A stretch of DNA of 38,005 bases from DAOUCV01 sp034432095 (lineage in GTDB: Bacteria; Chloroflexota; Dehalococcoidia; Dehalococcoidales; UBA2162), in NCBI GenBank assembly GCA_034432095.1, contig DAOUCV010000091.1, positions 1 through 38,005 on the forward strand. Reading direction: 5' to 3'. Below, piece by piece: positions 1 to 7,942 of this stretch (positions within the stretch are counted from its first letter, which is position 1; each line of letters starts with the position of its first letter). The notes under the pieces are model-generated. The model was given only the letters and a program-made list of their open reading frames with translations. It was not told the origin of the DNA and did no database searches. Made by a program: the position numbers and the translations under genes.

Positions 1-971
1 CGAATAGGAAAGTCACCACCCCTAATCTCAGCATTGGGCATGTAGCCCCGCAGCCAGTTCCTGACTTCAGAATAACCATCCATTGAAATGTGCTCCCGCC
101 GCCCCGCCAGAACAACAAGAACATGCCTCGCTTTCTCCGCAACGAAGTGACCACTCATCTTGGTAGCCGCATTCCTGACCACTGTAGAACACGCCAGTGT
201 GGGACTAATAACTTCTACCTTTCTCCTCCAGAAGAACAAGGGAAATCTGGGCCGTAAGGCACTGGCTTGGAGATTCCAGTGCCCGATGAATGCCAGGTTT
301 CTCCAGGTGGCGGTGATGTCAGATGCATCAACTACCTTTATTCCAACGTCAGTGCCCGAAACTTCCCCAGCGGCGAGTAGCAAAGGGAAGGGTCTCACCA
401 GCTCGTAATTCATGAACTTGTAACACTGCTCGAGTGACAATCCTTCCCTCGTCCACATGTCATTGTCAAAAATAAGGATACCGTCCACGACAGGATATAG
501 TTCTGCCAGACACTGGGTGGCATTTTCCGCCATTAGGTCTCCTTCATCCCTGGTCGGGAGCACCCCAAGGACAAATACCGGCTGCTCATAGAGTTCCTTC
601 AACCTGCGGGCAACGACGGGAACGCTACCTGAACCTGTCCCGCCCCCCAACCCGGCAATCAGCCAGAAGGCGTCAATGTACTCGAGGTTCTTCCTCACAA
701 TTTCACGCATAATTGTCGGCAGGGCATCGGTGGCTATGGCGGCCGCCACGCTGCGCACTAACCCCACACCATGTCCTCTGACCTGTGACTCCCCAATCAA
801 CACCCGGTCTTTCTTGGGTATCGTCCTGAGCACACTCAAATCGGACCGCGCCGTATTTATCGCCAGGGAAAAGGGGACACTATCACGAGCCATTCCATAA
901 AGGCTATGATAGGTGAGAAGGTCGGCAATTCTTCCCCCCGCTTGACCAACACCTATGACTGCGACTCTCAT
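1..971 (-). CDS. CetZ-like tubulin/FtsZ superfamily GTPase, C-terminus cut by window edge
   Basis: A continuous open frame of 323 codons runs from an ATG at 971 (preceded by GAGAGGAAAA) off the left edge. Residues 9-13 are GQAGG, the N-terminal nucleotide-loop motif. Residues 109-115 are GGGTGSG, the tubulin/FtsZ signature. The order of blocks fits the archaeal CetZ family closely from memory: NTARSDL (39-45), RVLIGESQVRGHGVG (56-70), LGVLPTRDEGD (135-145), IFDNDMW (167-173), GEV (202-204), LVVLAG (285-290) and AEIRGGDFPI at the end. MNYE (187-190) occupies the T7-loop position, where the catalytic acid lies. CetZ proteins form GTP-dependent filaments that act in cell shape and motility in haloarchaea; the role here is unknown. 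Canonical bacterial FtsZ is less likely because these extra blocks are CetZ-like. The last few residues of the core and any tail are outside the window. Confidence 0.9.
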   Translation of the reverse strand, partial: MRVAVIGVGQAGGRIADLLTYHSLYGMARDSVPFSLAINTARSDLSVLRTIPKKDRVLIGESQVRGHGVGLVRSVAAAIATDALPTIMREIVRKNLEYIDAFWLIAGLGGGTGSGSVPVVARRLKELYEQPVFVLGVLPTRDEGDLMAENATQCLAELYPVVDGILIFDNDMWTREGLSLEQCYKFMNYELVRPFPLLLAAGEVSGTDVGIKVVDASDITATWRNLAFIGHWNLQASALRPRFPLFFWRRKVEVISPTLACSTVVRNAATKMSGHFVAEKARHVLVVLAGRREHISMDGYSEVRNWLRGYMPNAEIRGGDFPI

Positions 972-1012
972 TTTTCCTCTCTTAGCCAATTAGGCTTTAT
1001 GTTTAATTTAAA

Positions 1013-1041
1013 ACAATAGCGGAATGAACCCACCTTGTCAA
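1013..1041 (-). promoter_or_regulatory. Predicted sigma-70-type promoter of the CetZ-like gene
   Basis: Read on the minus strand, TTGACA (1041-1036) and TATTGT (1018-1013) are separated by 17 bases and lie about 40 bases upstream of the start codon. The 14-base segment GGGCTTGACAAGGT around the -35 box is identical to the one in front of the aldehyde ferredoxin oxidoreductase gene. Confidence 0.6.
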
Positions 1042-1172
1042 GCCCTTATCTCAGTAGAATCAAGGCATATATTGACTCAGGCGTCTGGGGGGAAATATTG
1101 CGCACCATTCAAAAAAGAAATTGGACTCGGGGCGCAGCTACAGCAACGACCCGAACCCAGACTGCTTTAGAG

Positions 1173-2345
1173 TTAGAACATAATCACATTACGCAGTGCT
1201 TCTCCGGTTCTCAGAGTAGCTATCGCCTCGTTAATCTTTTCCAGTGGATAATGGGCGGTAACGAGCTCATCTAGCTTAAGACGTCCCGCCTTATACAGCC
1301 TCACGTAGTTGGGGATGTCCCGGATTATATCCGATGAACCTATGGCAGTGCTAATGACTCTCCTCCAAGAGCCAAAGCCCACCAGCCCACGCATCCACTC
1401 AATATCTTCCATAGGCCTTGCTCCCGGTCCCGGAGGTCCCCCAGCCCTCCCGCCCCCTCCTGGAGGTGGTGCCGGCATCCGTGACATGGCGATTCTAATG
1501 ATTACGGCCCTCGAACTCGACATTTCAATAGCCTGGCGCAGAAGGTCATTGTCTGAGAGGGTGACGGTAATAAACACGTAATCGGCACCCTTCCCTTCTG
1601 TCAAATCCTTGACGGCTTTTATCGGGTCTTTTACCTTCTGGGAATTGATGGTGTGGGTCGCCCCGAATTTCTTGGCTGCTTCCAGCCGGTTATCGAGGAC
1701 GTCCATGGCAATGACGGGGCAGGCACCCAGGAAGTAAGACCCCTGTATGGCATTGAGACCGACTGCCCCAGTACCGATGATAAGGGAGCTACTGAAGGGG
1801 TGGACACCCGCCGTTATAGCCGAGCCGAAGCCTGTTGAGACGGCGCAGGACAGGATGCAAGCCCGGTCTATTGGCATGTCGTCGGCAATCTTGACCAGCT
1901 GGTATTCATTGACCAGAGCGTACTCGGCAAACCCCCCGACGGTCCCCGCCATTTTAGAGATAGGTTCACCCTTGCTCGTTTGAAGTCCGGATTCTTTCGG
2001 CGGTCCCATCATCGGATAAACAGTACACGAACTGCGATTGCCACTCAGACAGGCTTCACAAAATCCACACCCCACCGTTGAGGTTGTTACGCAGACGACA
2101 TCACCCACCTTTATTCTGTTGACGCCTTCCCCGACTTCTACCACATGACCTGCAGTCTCATGTCCGGGGATGCCGGGTAACCTAGAGGGAAAGCCCGGCT
2201 CAATGACGTGCAGGTCACTGCGGCAGACGGCTGTCGCATCGACTTTAACCAGCACTTCACCCTTCCTGGGTGAAGCCACGGTTACCCCATCTTCTACCAC
2301 CAATGGCTTACCCAATTCACGACAGAGTGCAGCTTTCATTTTCAT
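1173..2345 (-). CDS. Zinc-dependent alcohol dehydrogenase family protein with Gly/Pro-rich insertion
   Basis: This 390-residue medium-chain dehydrogenase would oxidise an alcohol or reduce an aldehyde with NAD(P). The GroES-like domain carries the catalytic-zinc ligands C41, H62 (in GHETAGHVVEVG) and C167, and the structural-zinc cysteines C93, C96, C99 and C107. The Rossmann loop GTGAVG is at 191-196, with D215 at the end of the second strand, which favours NAD. The start follows AGGAGG with 11 bases of spacing; an in-frame ATG two codons later is a poorer choice. Residues 290-311 are almost only Pro, Gly, Ala and Arg and lie where the family usually has a short loop between Rossmann strands. 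Beyond this segment the C-terminus looks normal. Substrate cannot be told. The neighbouring aldehyde oxidoreductase suggests alcohol/aldehyde metabolism, but the gene has its own promoter. Confidence 0.9.
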   Translation of the reverse strand: MKMKAALCRELGKPLVVEDGVTVASPRKGEVLVKVDATAVCRSDLHVIEPGFPSRLPGIPGHETAGHVVEVGEGVNRIKVGDVVCVTTSTVGCGFCEACLSGNRSSCTVYPMMGPPKESGLQTSKGEPISKMAGTVGGFAEYALVNEYQLVKIADDMPIDRACILSCAVSTGFGSAITAGVHPFSSSLIIGTGAVGLNAIQGSYFLGACPVIAMDVLDNRLEAAKKFGATHTINSQKVKDPIKAVKDLTEGKGADYVFITVTLSDNDLLRQAIEMSSSRAVIIRIAMSRMPAPPPGGGGRAGGPPGPGARPMEDIEWMRGLVGFGSWRRVISTAIGSSDIIRDIPNYVRLYKAGRLKLDELVTAHYPLEKINEAIATLRTGEALRNVIMF

Positions 2346-2403
2346 TTCTCTACTTACCTCCTACTTTTCGCCTTGATGCTGCTAATCTTTACCAGGCTTT
2401 AAG

Positions 2404-2432
2404 ATTGTAGCCCTTCATTCATGAACTGTCAA
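2404..2432 (-). promoter_or_regulatory. Predicted strong promoter of the alcohol dehydrogenase gene
   Basis: On the minus strand a consensus TTGACA (2432-2427) and TACAAT (2409-2404) are separated by exactly 17 bases, about 60 bases upstream of the start codon. Confidence 0.7.
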
Positions 2433-2467
2433 ATCCTGAGAAAAAGAGCGTTAGATTGATGCTATAA

Positions 2468-2680
2468 TCGAGCGGGATAATTGCTAACGGTGTACTCCCT
2501 GGTCAGGCACAAAGTGGTCTAGTAGCTAAAGCACTTCACGAATTTGCAGAAAGCTATCGACAAAGTTCAGCATTAAAGAGGCTCTGCACGCCCGAAGATG
2601 TGGCACCGGTAGTAGCCTTTCTTGCCTCGGACGTCGGTAGCTACATGGCAGGACAATTCATCAGGTTAAGCACCGAATAA
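2468..2680 (+). pseudogene. Remnant of a short-chain dehydrogenase/reductase (C-terminal part only)
   Basis: An open frame ending with TAA at 2678-2680 encodes about 70 residues that match only the end of an SDR enzyme. It reads IIANGVLPGQ, resembling the usual NxVxPG segment, then CTPEDVAPVVAFLASDVGSY and MAGQFIRL, the usual '(T)PEDVA..v.FLaSd.asyitGq.i.vdGG' ending. The TGxxxGxG cofactor loop and the YxxxK catalytic motif are absent. An in-frame stop lies at 2465-2467, and there is no start codon or ribosome-binding site. It is on the opposite strand to its neighbours and occupies most of the 341-base gap between the alcohol dehydrogenase and LarA-like genes. I read it as a decayed gene fragment. 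Confidence 0.7.
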
Positions 2681-2686
2681 GCCGGC

Positions 2687-3937
2687 TCAATCAGCGAAAT
2701 ACTGGATATCAGCACCTGGATAGACCGTTACTTTGGTACCGGCACCGTGCGATTCTTCGAGCGTCTTTATTACCTCTCTCCAGTCGCTCATCAGCAAAAC
2801 TTTATCCCGGTTAGCAAAACGGCCCAGAATTCTCGCCTCAGGGTACTCAGTGTAGAAGATAACTCTATTGATATGAGGAGCCAGCGTCATTGGGCGACCT
2901 AAGCTACCGCTAATCGTTTTCCCAAAACTATCAAAAAGGTAATGCACATCCTGTCCGGAAGGTGAATTGGCTATAAGCACGATGTCCCCACCCTGGCGGC
3001 CTACCGCCGGGAGAGCATTAGCCAGCGCCATGTTAAACTCAGCAGCTTTGTTAAAGGCATTGGCAATAACAATATCACTATCGCTAGTATTGATAGCAAG
3101 GTAGTGGGATTTAGCTTCCTTGACCGCCGCTTTATAGGCTGGTTCTAGGGCACCAGCGAAAATGGCTACCGTCTCTCCCCACAGATTAACAAGGCAGTTT
3201 ATCAACATATCTAGACCTGCCATCCTGGCTATTTCCATAGCATCAGCATTTATCGGACTGCCATCGATAACCCCCGTCGCTGGTAAACCAGCCTTCCTTC
3301 GTTCAGTCATCCAGGCAGCGTGAGTCTGGCCGTGGTGGGCTACCACCGTTTCATAGGAAGCTACTCCCGGTACTATTATTTTGCCACCACCGCTTAAACC
3401 ATACAGAGGGTGAGGGACAATCTGACCAATACCAATTTTCAAGTCACAATGCATGACCTCGCTATTTATGTAAGCTTTGGTTCCGTAGCTGCTAGTCCCG
3501 ATATAGGTGCAATTTAGGAAAGGGCAGTGGTTGTAGACAGCGAACCTGGCGAGAATACCCTCGCCCAGTTTCTTTGCCAGGCTAATGCGGTCCATGGCTT
3601 GATGATTAGCCACAGCCGCAATGAAACGTATTCGGTCATCGGTGATGCCAGCCTCCGCCAGCTCTTCCAGGACGAAGGGGACAATTTCATATACCCTCGT
3701 ACTGCGGGTCAGGTCATCAAATAATATGACCACCTCTTTCTTTCCTCTGGCCAGCTCCCGCAGGGGTGGCATACCGATCGGGGAGGTGATAGCTTTCCTG
3801 ATTTCACTTGCTTTCATCGCCGGTCTATTATAGCCGGCGATATTATGTACCACTACCCGCCAGCTATCGGGCAGGGGGAACTCGACTTCCCTGGGGTTAT
3901 ACCACGAGTACTGTGGCAGCTTAATAATATTCGTCAA
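2687..3937 (-). CDS. LarA-like nickel-dependent racemase/epimerase family protein (DUF2088)
   Basis: This 416-residue protein belongs to the lactate racemase LarA superfamily, whose members use a nickel-pincer nucleotide cofactor to racemise or epimerise 2-hydroxy acids. The N-terminal DDLTRST (74-80) is the family DDxTRxT motif. H112 (in NHQAM) and H176, followed by K186 in HPLYGLSGGGK, line up with the catalytic His108, His174 and cofactor-attaching Lys184 of Lactobacillus LarA, with the same ten-residue spacing between the last two. The gene starts 18 bases after the aldehyde ferredoxin oxidoreductase stop, so the two are very likely co-transcribed. No LarB, LarC or LarE cofactor-maturation genes are in the window. 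The substrate is probably not lactate in every homologue, so I leave it open. Confidence 0.85.
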   Translation of the reverse strand: MTNIIKLPQYSWYNPREVEFPLPDSWRVVVHNIAGYNRPAMKASEIRKAITSPIGMPPLRELARGKKEVVILFDDLTRSTRVYEIVPFVLEELAEAGITDDRIRFIAAVANHQAMDRISLAKKLGEGILARFAVYNHCPFLNCTYIGTSSYGTKAYINSEVMHCDLKIGIGQIVPHPLYGLSGGGKIIVPGVASYETVVAHHGQTHAAWMTERRKAGLPATGVIDGSPINADAMEIARMAGLDMLINCLVNLWGETVAIFAGALEPAYKAAVKEAKSHYLAINTSDSDIVIANAFNKAAEFNMALANALPAVGRQGGDIVLIANSPSGQDVHYLFDSFGKTISGSLGRPMTLAPHINRVIFYTEYPEARILGRFANRDKVLLMSDWREVIKTLEESHGAGTKVTVYPGADIQYFAD

Positions 3938-3955
3938 TTCTCACCTCCAGTGCCC

Positions 3956-5878
3956 TTACTTCCCCAACCCCCTTCTCTCTAAATCAGCCGCCACGTCGCC
4001 TAGGTCAAGCTCTTCTAGCCTGACTTTTGTTGGCAGCCCACTCTCAATATCCCACCCACGCAGTTCATAGTACTCGCTCTTCATCTTTTCGAACTCGGCC
4101 CTTTCTACCACTGCCCCTATCCTGGATATTACTTCGCCATCTTTCCCGGGAACCAGGCACTCGGGGTTAAAAAATATGTCTCCCCTTTTCAAAGGCTCTG
4201 TGTGCAGATAATCCAGCAGCCTGTCCCCATTTCTACCTCCCCACCCCTGGCGGAGCCGTATCGCCCTTTGAAGATTCAGGACTCTCTCTCCTACCCTATA
4301 TAGTCCTTCTTCATTAGTTTCTCTACCGGTAATTGCGGAAAAAATCTGGCTTTCAAGGGTAGGGTCACCAACATGGTCTTCGGAAGACCTGGATATGGTC
4401 ATGGGAAACTTGAAGTCGCAGACAATAAGGCTTTCCTTGACATACTCACGGTCCTGAATTTTCTTGGCGGCAAGCGCTTTCCCTTCATAGGTAGAGAAGT
4501 CCGCTGCTATCTCACCACCCCAGAACCTCTCAGCCACTTTGCGAAAGTCTTCGGAAGAGAAAGCCATCCCCCCTCTCAGTCCCCCGAGCCAGGCAAATAA
4601 GACCGTGCTTACTTCATGAAGTTGATTGATGGGCCTTCTCGGTTCGGTGGCATAGAGAAGCGCCGTGGTGATAAACAGCCTGGGGTCGTAGTCCTTCTTC
4701 TCACTCGCTCTGGTAGCGATGATATTGTTTAATAGCTCCTTAGCCCTTCCTCCGATTGACTCGGCCGCTTTTATGGTGCCCCGAGCCAGAATATCGCCAA
4801 ATCCTTCTCGGAGCGCTATCTTTCTGGTAAGCGTTTCGATAAATTCAGTACTACCAATCTTTGATAGCGGTAGCCCGGTATCCTTGTCCCGTAACAGACC
4901 TTCTTTATGACATTCAATAAGCCATTCAATCATAGCTTGCATGGTAACGGTATCGAGTCCGTAGCTATCGCAAAGCCTTGTCGCAAATAACTGAACTTCC
5001 CTCCCATCATCATCACCATAGTACTCCCTGGCCGGTCTCTGATACACCTCAGTGGCCTGGCAAAAAGACTTGAAGAGCTTGCCATTTTCGTCCGTATAGG
5101 CTTGCCTTGAACAGCCCAGGTCACACCCGTAGCAGACTTGGGGCTGGCTCCGGCTGGATATTGCCCAGAGGGATGGTTGACCAGCCGCCGGTGCCTGTTG
5201 AGACAGGCGGTCAACAATACTCTGAAGTCTATCCGGGTGAGCGGCTCTCGGCTTCTTGTTGCCAGTCACGGCGATAGCTTTTAGCTTCTTTGACCCGGCA
5301 ATACTACCAAGACCTGAAGAGCCCGACGAGCCTTCATCGGCAAATACGGTCGCAAAGGAGACCATGTTTTCTGCGGCTGGGCCAACCGTCAAGACACTGA
5401 CTCCTTCCCCCAGTTCCGCTTTCAGGCAATCACTCACTTCAAAGGTAGATTTACCCCAGAGGAGGGAAGCATCCCTTATTTCAACCGAGCCATCATGGAT
5501 AAAAAGATAGACCGGATTGTCTGATTTCCCCTGAACTACTATGCCATCGTAGCCGGCATATTTGAGGAACCCACCCCAGCTCCCCCCCAGATTTGCGTAG
5601 GAAAACGCTTCCGGCTCCCCGGCGGCTGATTTCCCGCAGACCTGCCATCTGAAGCCAGCCAGTCCGGTAAAACCAGCGGCAGGACCGGTAACACAGATGA
5701 AACAATTATCCGGGTCAAAAGCCCCGGTCTGAGGAGGAACCATATCCCAGTACAGCTTGGCGGCAATGCCTCTTCCACCGATGAATCTGTCGGCATAATC
5801 GGCGGTTGTCAGCCGGGTAATACTCCCGTCGGACAAATTTACCTTTAGAATTTCTCCGGCATAGCCGAATTCCGCCAT
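3956..5878 (-). CDS. Aldehyde ferredoxin oxidoreductase (tungsten-containing AOR family)
   Basis: This 640-residue cytoplasmic enzyme would oxidise aldehydes to carboxylic acids, or run in reverse, with ferredoxin as electron partner, using a tungsten-bis-pterin and one 4Fe-4S cluster. The N-terminal AOR domain includes RFIGGRGIAAKLYWD (31-45) and the pterin-binding stretch around GFTGLAG. The cluster ligands are C249, C252 and C256 (CYGCDLGC) plus C487 (LIVCDFKFP), as in the Pyrococcus enzyme. Length is normal for the family. The start follows AAGGAGGGTCC. It is the first gene of a two-gene operon with the LarA-like gene. In anaerobic Chloroflexota such enzymes are often linked to amino-acid or aldehyde fermentation; the particular aldehyde cannot be read from sequence. 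Confidence 0.93.
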   Translation of the reverse strand: MAEFGYAGEILKVNLSDGSITRLTTADYADRFIGGRGIAAKLYWDMVPPQTGAFDPDNCFICVTGPAAGFTGLAGFRWQVCGKSAAGEPEAFSYANLGGSWGGFLKYAGYDGIVVQGKSDNPVYLFIHDGSVEIRDASLLWGKSTFEVSDCLKAELGEGVSVLTVGPAAENMVSFATVFADEGSSGSSGLGSIAGSKKLKAIAVTGNKKPRAAHPDRLQSIVDRLSQQAPAAGQPSLWAISSRSQPQVCYGCDLGCSRQAYTDENGKLFKSFCQATEVYQRPAREYYGDDDGREVQLFATRLCDSYGLDTVTMQAMIEWLIECHKEGLLRDKDTGLPLSKIGSTEFIETLTRKIALREGFGDILARGTIKAAESIGGRAKELLNNIIATRASEKKDYDPRLFITTALLYATEPRRPINQLHEVSTVLFAWLGGLRGGMAFSSEDFRKVAERFWGGEIAADFSTYEGKALAAKKIQDREYVKESLIVCDFKFPMTISRSSEDHVGDPTLESQIFSAITGRETNEEGLYRVGERVLNLQRAIRLRQGWGGRNGDRLLDYLHTEPLKRGDIFFNPECLVPGKDGEVISRIGAVVERAEFEKMKSEYYELRGWDIESGLPTKVRLEELDLGDVAADLERRGLGK

Positions 5879-5919
5879 TTTTTGGACCCTCCTTCGTTAA
5901 CCTCAGATTGAGATAACCT

Positions 5920-5948
5920 ATTCTGAATTGGTCACTTAACCTTGTCAA
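5920..5948 (-). promoter_or_regulatory. Predicted promoter of the aldehyde oxidoreductase operon
   Basis: On the minus strand TTGACA (5948-5943) is followed after 17 bases by CAGAAT (5925-5920), which matches the -10 consensus at four of six positions. The 14 bases GGGCTTGACAAGGT are shared with the promoter region of the CetZ-like gene. Confidence 0.45.
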
Positions 5949-5985
5949 GCCCGCTCAATCTACGGTTGTGCCTGAAAAAACACAC

Positions 5986-6026
5986 AAAAGGCTGAATACA
6001 CGCTCTTTACGTATATTCAGCCTTTT
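5986..6026 (-). terminator. Predicted intrinsic terminator downstream of the zinc-ribbon gene
   Basis: A perfect 13-base inverted repeat, AAAAGGCTGAATA (5986-5998) and TATTCAGCCTTTT (6014-6026), encloses a 15-base loop. Read on the minus strand the stem ends in TTTT and lies 28 bases after the stop of the DUF5679 gene. Confidence 0.65.
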
Positions 6027-6053
6027 ATAGAACGTAATATTATGATACTGGCT

Positions 6054-6194
6054 TTAGCTCTTCCCTATTCTGAACATCTTAGTGCCGCATACGGGGCACA
6101 CACCTTGAGTTGCCGGCTTGCGATTCTTCATGACGATGGCTTTAGGATTCCTCATTTCCCTTTTGGCCCGGCACTTCACACAATATGCTTGCAT
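6054..6194 (-). CDS. Small zinc-ribbon protein of the DUF5679 family
   Basis: A 46-residue protein starts at an ATG at 6194 after AAGGAGGTAGACCG. It begins MQAYCVKCRAK and ends GVCPVCGTKMFRIGKS. Two CxxC pairs (C5/C8 and C33/C36) form a likely zinc knuckle, with a basic stretch between them (KREMRNPKAIVMKNRK). This matches the short DUF5679 family as I remember it, common in Chloroflexota and in some archaea. Function is unknown; a basic zinc ribbon suggests a nucleic-acid or ribosome partner, which is only a guess. It is a single-gene unit with its own promoter and terminator, divergent from dnaX. Confidence 0.85.
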   Translation of the reverse strand: MQAYCVKCRAKREMRNPKAIVMKNRKPATQGVCPVCGTKMFRIGKS

Positions 6195-6219
6195 CGGTCT
6201 ACCTCCTTTTTGGTTAGAA

Positions 6220-6249
6220 AGCATAAACTATTTCTTAATATAATGTCAA
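6220..6249 (-). promoter_or_regulatory. Predicted promoter of the DUF5679 gene
   Basis: On the minus strand a consensus TTGACA (6249-6244) is followed after 18 bases by TATGCT (6225-6220), about 25 bases upstream of the start codon. Confidence 0.5.
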
Positions 6250-6289
6250 GAGGCTAGACAAAAAATTAACGCCTTTTTGTCCGGTCTGA

Positions 6290-6318
6290 TTGGAAAGCAG
6301 GTAATTATGGAGTATAAT
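6290..6318 (+). promoter_or_regulatory. Predicted promoter of the dnaX operon
   Basis: TTGGAA (6290-6295) and a perfect TATAAT (6313-6318) are separated by 17 bases. They lie 52 bases upstream of the dnaX start and would drive dnaX, ybaB and possibly recR. Confidence 0.65.
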
Positions 6319-6370
6319 AAACAATGTCAAATTCTTTAAGGAATGTTTTCCCGAATTTGGAAACGCAGGA

Positions 6371-7942
6371 ATGGCTCCTCAAGTCTTTTATCGTAAATGG
6401 CGTCCCCAAACCCTAGCCGAGGTAGTTGGTCAGGAACCGGTAACACGGACGCTGCGCAATGCCCTTGCTGGTGGCCAGATATCTCACGCCTATCTTTTTT
6501 GCGGTCCCCGAGGCACGGGTAAGACTAGCACAGCGCGCGCCTTGGCTAAGGCGGTGAATTGTCTCACCAATGGCAAAGGTGAGCCGTGCAATACCTGCGC
6601 CATGTGCCAGGCAATAACCGAAGCCAGGGCTTTAGATGTTATAGAAATTGATGCCGCCAGTAACACCGGGGTTGATGATATTCGGAGCCTGCGCGAGAAG
6701 GTCAATTATGCCCCCAACCAAGCCCGCTACAAGGTCTATATCATAGACGAAGTCCATATGCTCAGCACCAGCGCCGCTAACGCCCTGCTCAAGACCCTGG
6801 AGGAACCACCCCCACACGTTATCTTTATCCTGGCGACCACCGAAGTCCATAAAATCCTGCCGACCATTCTATCGCGCTGCCAGCGCTTCGACTTCCGACG
6901 TCTCTCTCAGGCAGATGTAATTTCAAAACTAGCCCGTATTTGCCAGAAAGAGGGCATTCAAGTAGAGCCGGAGGCGCTGCGGCTTATTGCCAAGAGCACC
7001 ACCGGTAGCCTGCGAGATGCCGAAAATCTGCTGGAACAGCTGACCACCTACTATGGCTCGGAGATTGGACTCCAGCAGGTTCAAGCTCTCTTGGGTATCA
7101 CCGGCGACTGGCGAGCCAGAGAACTGGTGAAACATATTATCAATAATGATGTCTCTGCCGGGGTGACAACGATAAACAGCGTTAATAGTGATGGTCTGGA
7201 TTTGAGACAGTTCAATCGGGAAGTGGTGGCATACCTAAGAGGACTGCTCTTGATAAAGACTGGCTCCGACGAGGCTATAGACCTAACTGCTGAGGACATA
7301 ACTGAACTAAAGGCTCTAGCCGCCAGGGCTCCCCTCGAACGGATATTGAGGGCAGTCCGGCTCTTCAGTCAAATTGAGCTTGGTTTTGATAGCTACCCCA
7401 CCTTACCCCTGGAGCTGGCGCTGGTCGACTGTGCCCTTACTCCGGAGGGGGCAAAAGAAAGTCCCGCCAAACCAACCGAATACGCATTTCCTCAGCCCCC
7501 GAAAGTGGCTACCTCATCTTCTTTACCACCTCACCCCGAACAACTCACTGCCGAACCAAGTCGAGCCACCGTTCCCGCACCAGCGGTGACGGCCGCTACT
7601 GCCCGGCCGCTCAAATCCGGTAGTGAAATTGAACGGCTCAGACTGAACTGGAGGCAGGTTATTGAACAGGCCCCACCGGATACCAAAAGAACGCCAGCCA
7701 TTGCCATTCTTAGAAGCGCTGGCGTTACACCAGTGTCATTTGAAAATGATACGGTAGTCCTGGCTTTCAGGTATAAGAATCACAAGGAATTGATTGAAAA
7801 GATAGAAAACCTACAAGTAGCTCAAAAAATCATCAGCAACTTCCTCGGGCGTCCCTGTAATGTGAACTGTGTCTTAGAAGACAATCACCTGCTGAAGGAA
7901 GCGTTAAAGATGGGTAAAATTATTGACGTGGAGGAAAAATGA
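6371..7942 (+). CDS. dnaX: DNA polymerase III subunit gamma/tau
   Basis: The 523-residue product is the clamp-loader ATPase subunit that loads the beta clamp and organises the replisome. Walker A is GPRGTGKT (45-52). A zinc site is formed by C64, C73, C76 and C79 (AVNCLTNGKGEPCNTCAMC). Walker B and sensor regions read IIDEVHMLS and LSRCQRFDFRR, the SRC motif acting in trans in the clamp loader. Residues ~365-415 are Pro/Ala/Ser-rich, a typical linker before a C-terminal domain of about 100 residues. No A-rich slippery heptamer for programmed frameshifting was obvious, so a single long product is assumed. The stop overlaps the ybaB start by four bases (ATGA), showing translational coupling. 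Confidence 0.97.
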   Translation: MAPQVFYRKWRPQTLAEVVGQEPVTRTLRNALAGGQISHAYLFCGPRGTGKTSTARALAKAVNCLTNGKGEPCNTCAMCQAITEARALDVIEIDAASNTGVDDIRSLREKVNYAPNQARYKVYIIDEVHMLSTSAANALLKTLEEPPPHVIFILATTEVHKILPTILSRCQRFDFRRLSQADVISKLARICQKEGIQVEPEALRLIAKSTTGSLRDAENLLEQLTTYYGSEIGLQQVQALLGITGDWRARELVKHIINNDVSAGVTTINSVNSDGLDLRQFNREVVAYLRGLLLIKTGSDEAIDLTAEDITELKALAARAPLERILRAVRLFSQIELGFDSYPTLPLELALVDCALTPEGAKESPAKPTEYAFPQPPKVATSSSLPPHPEQLTAEPSRATVPAPAVTAATARPLKSGSEIERLRLNWRQVIEQAPPDTKRTPAIAILRSAGVTPVSFENDTVVLAFRYKNHKELIEKIENLQVAQKIISNFLGRPCNVNCVLEDNHLLKEALKMGKIIDVEEK

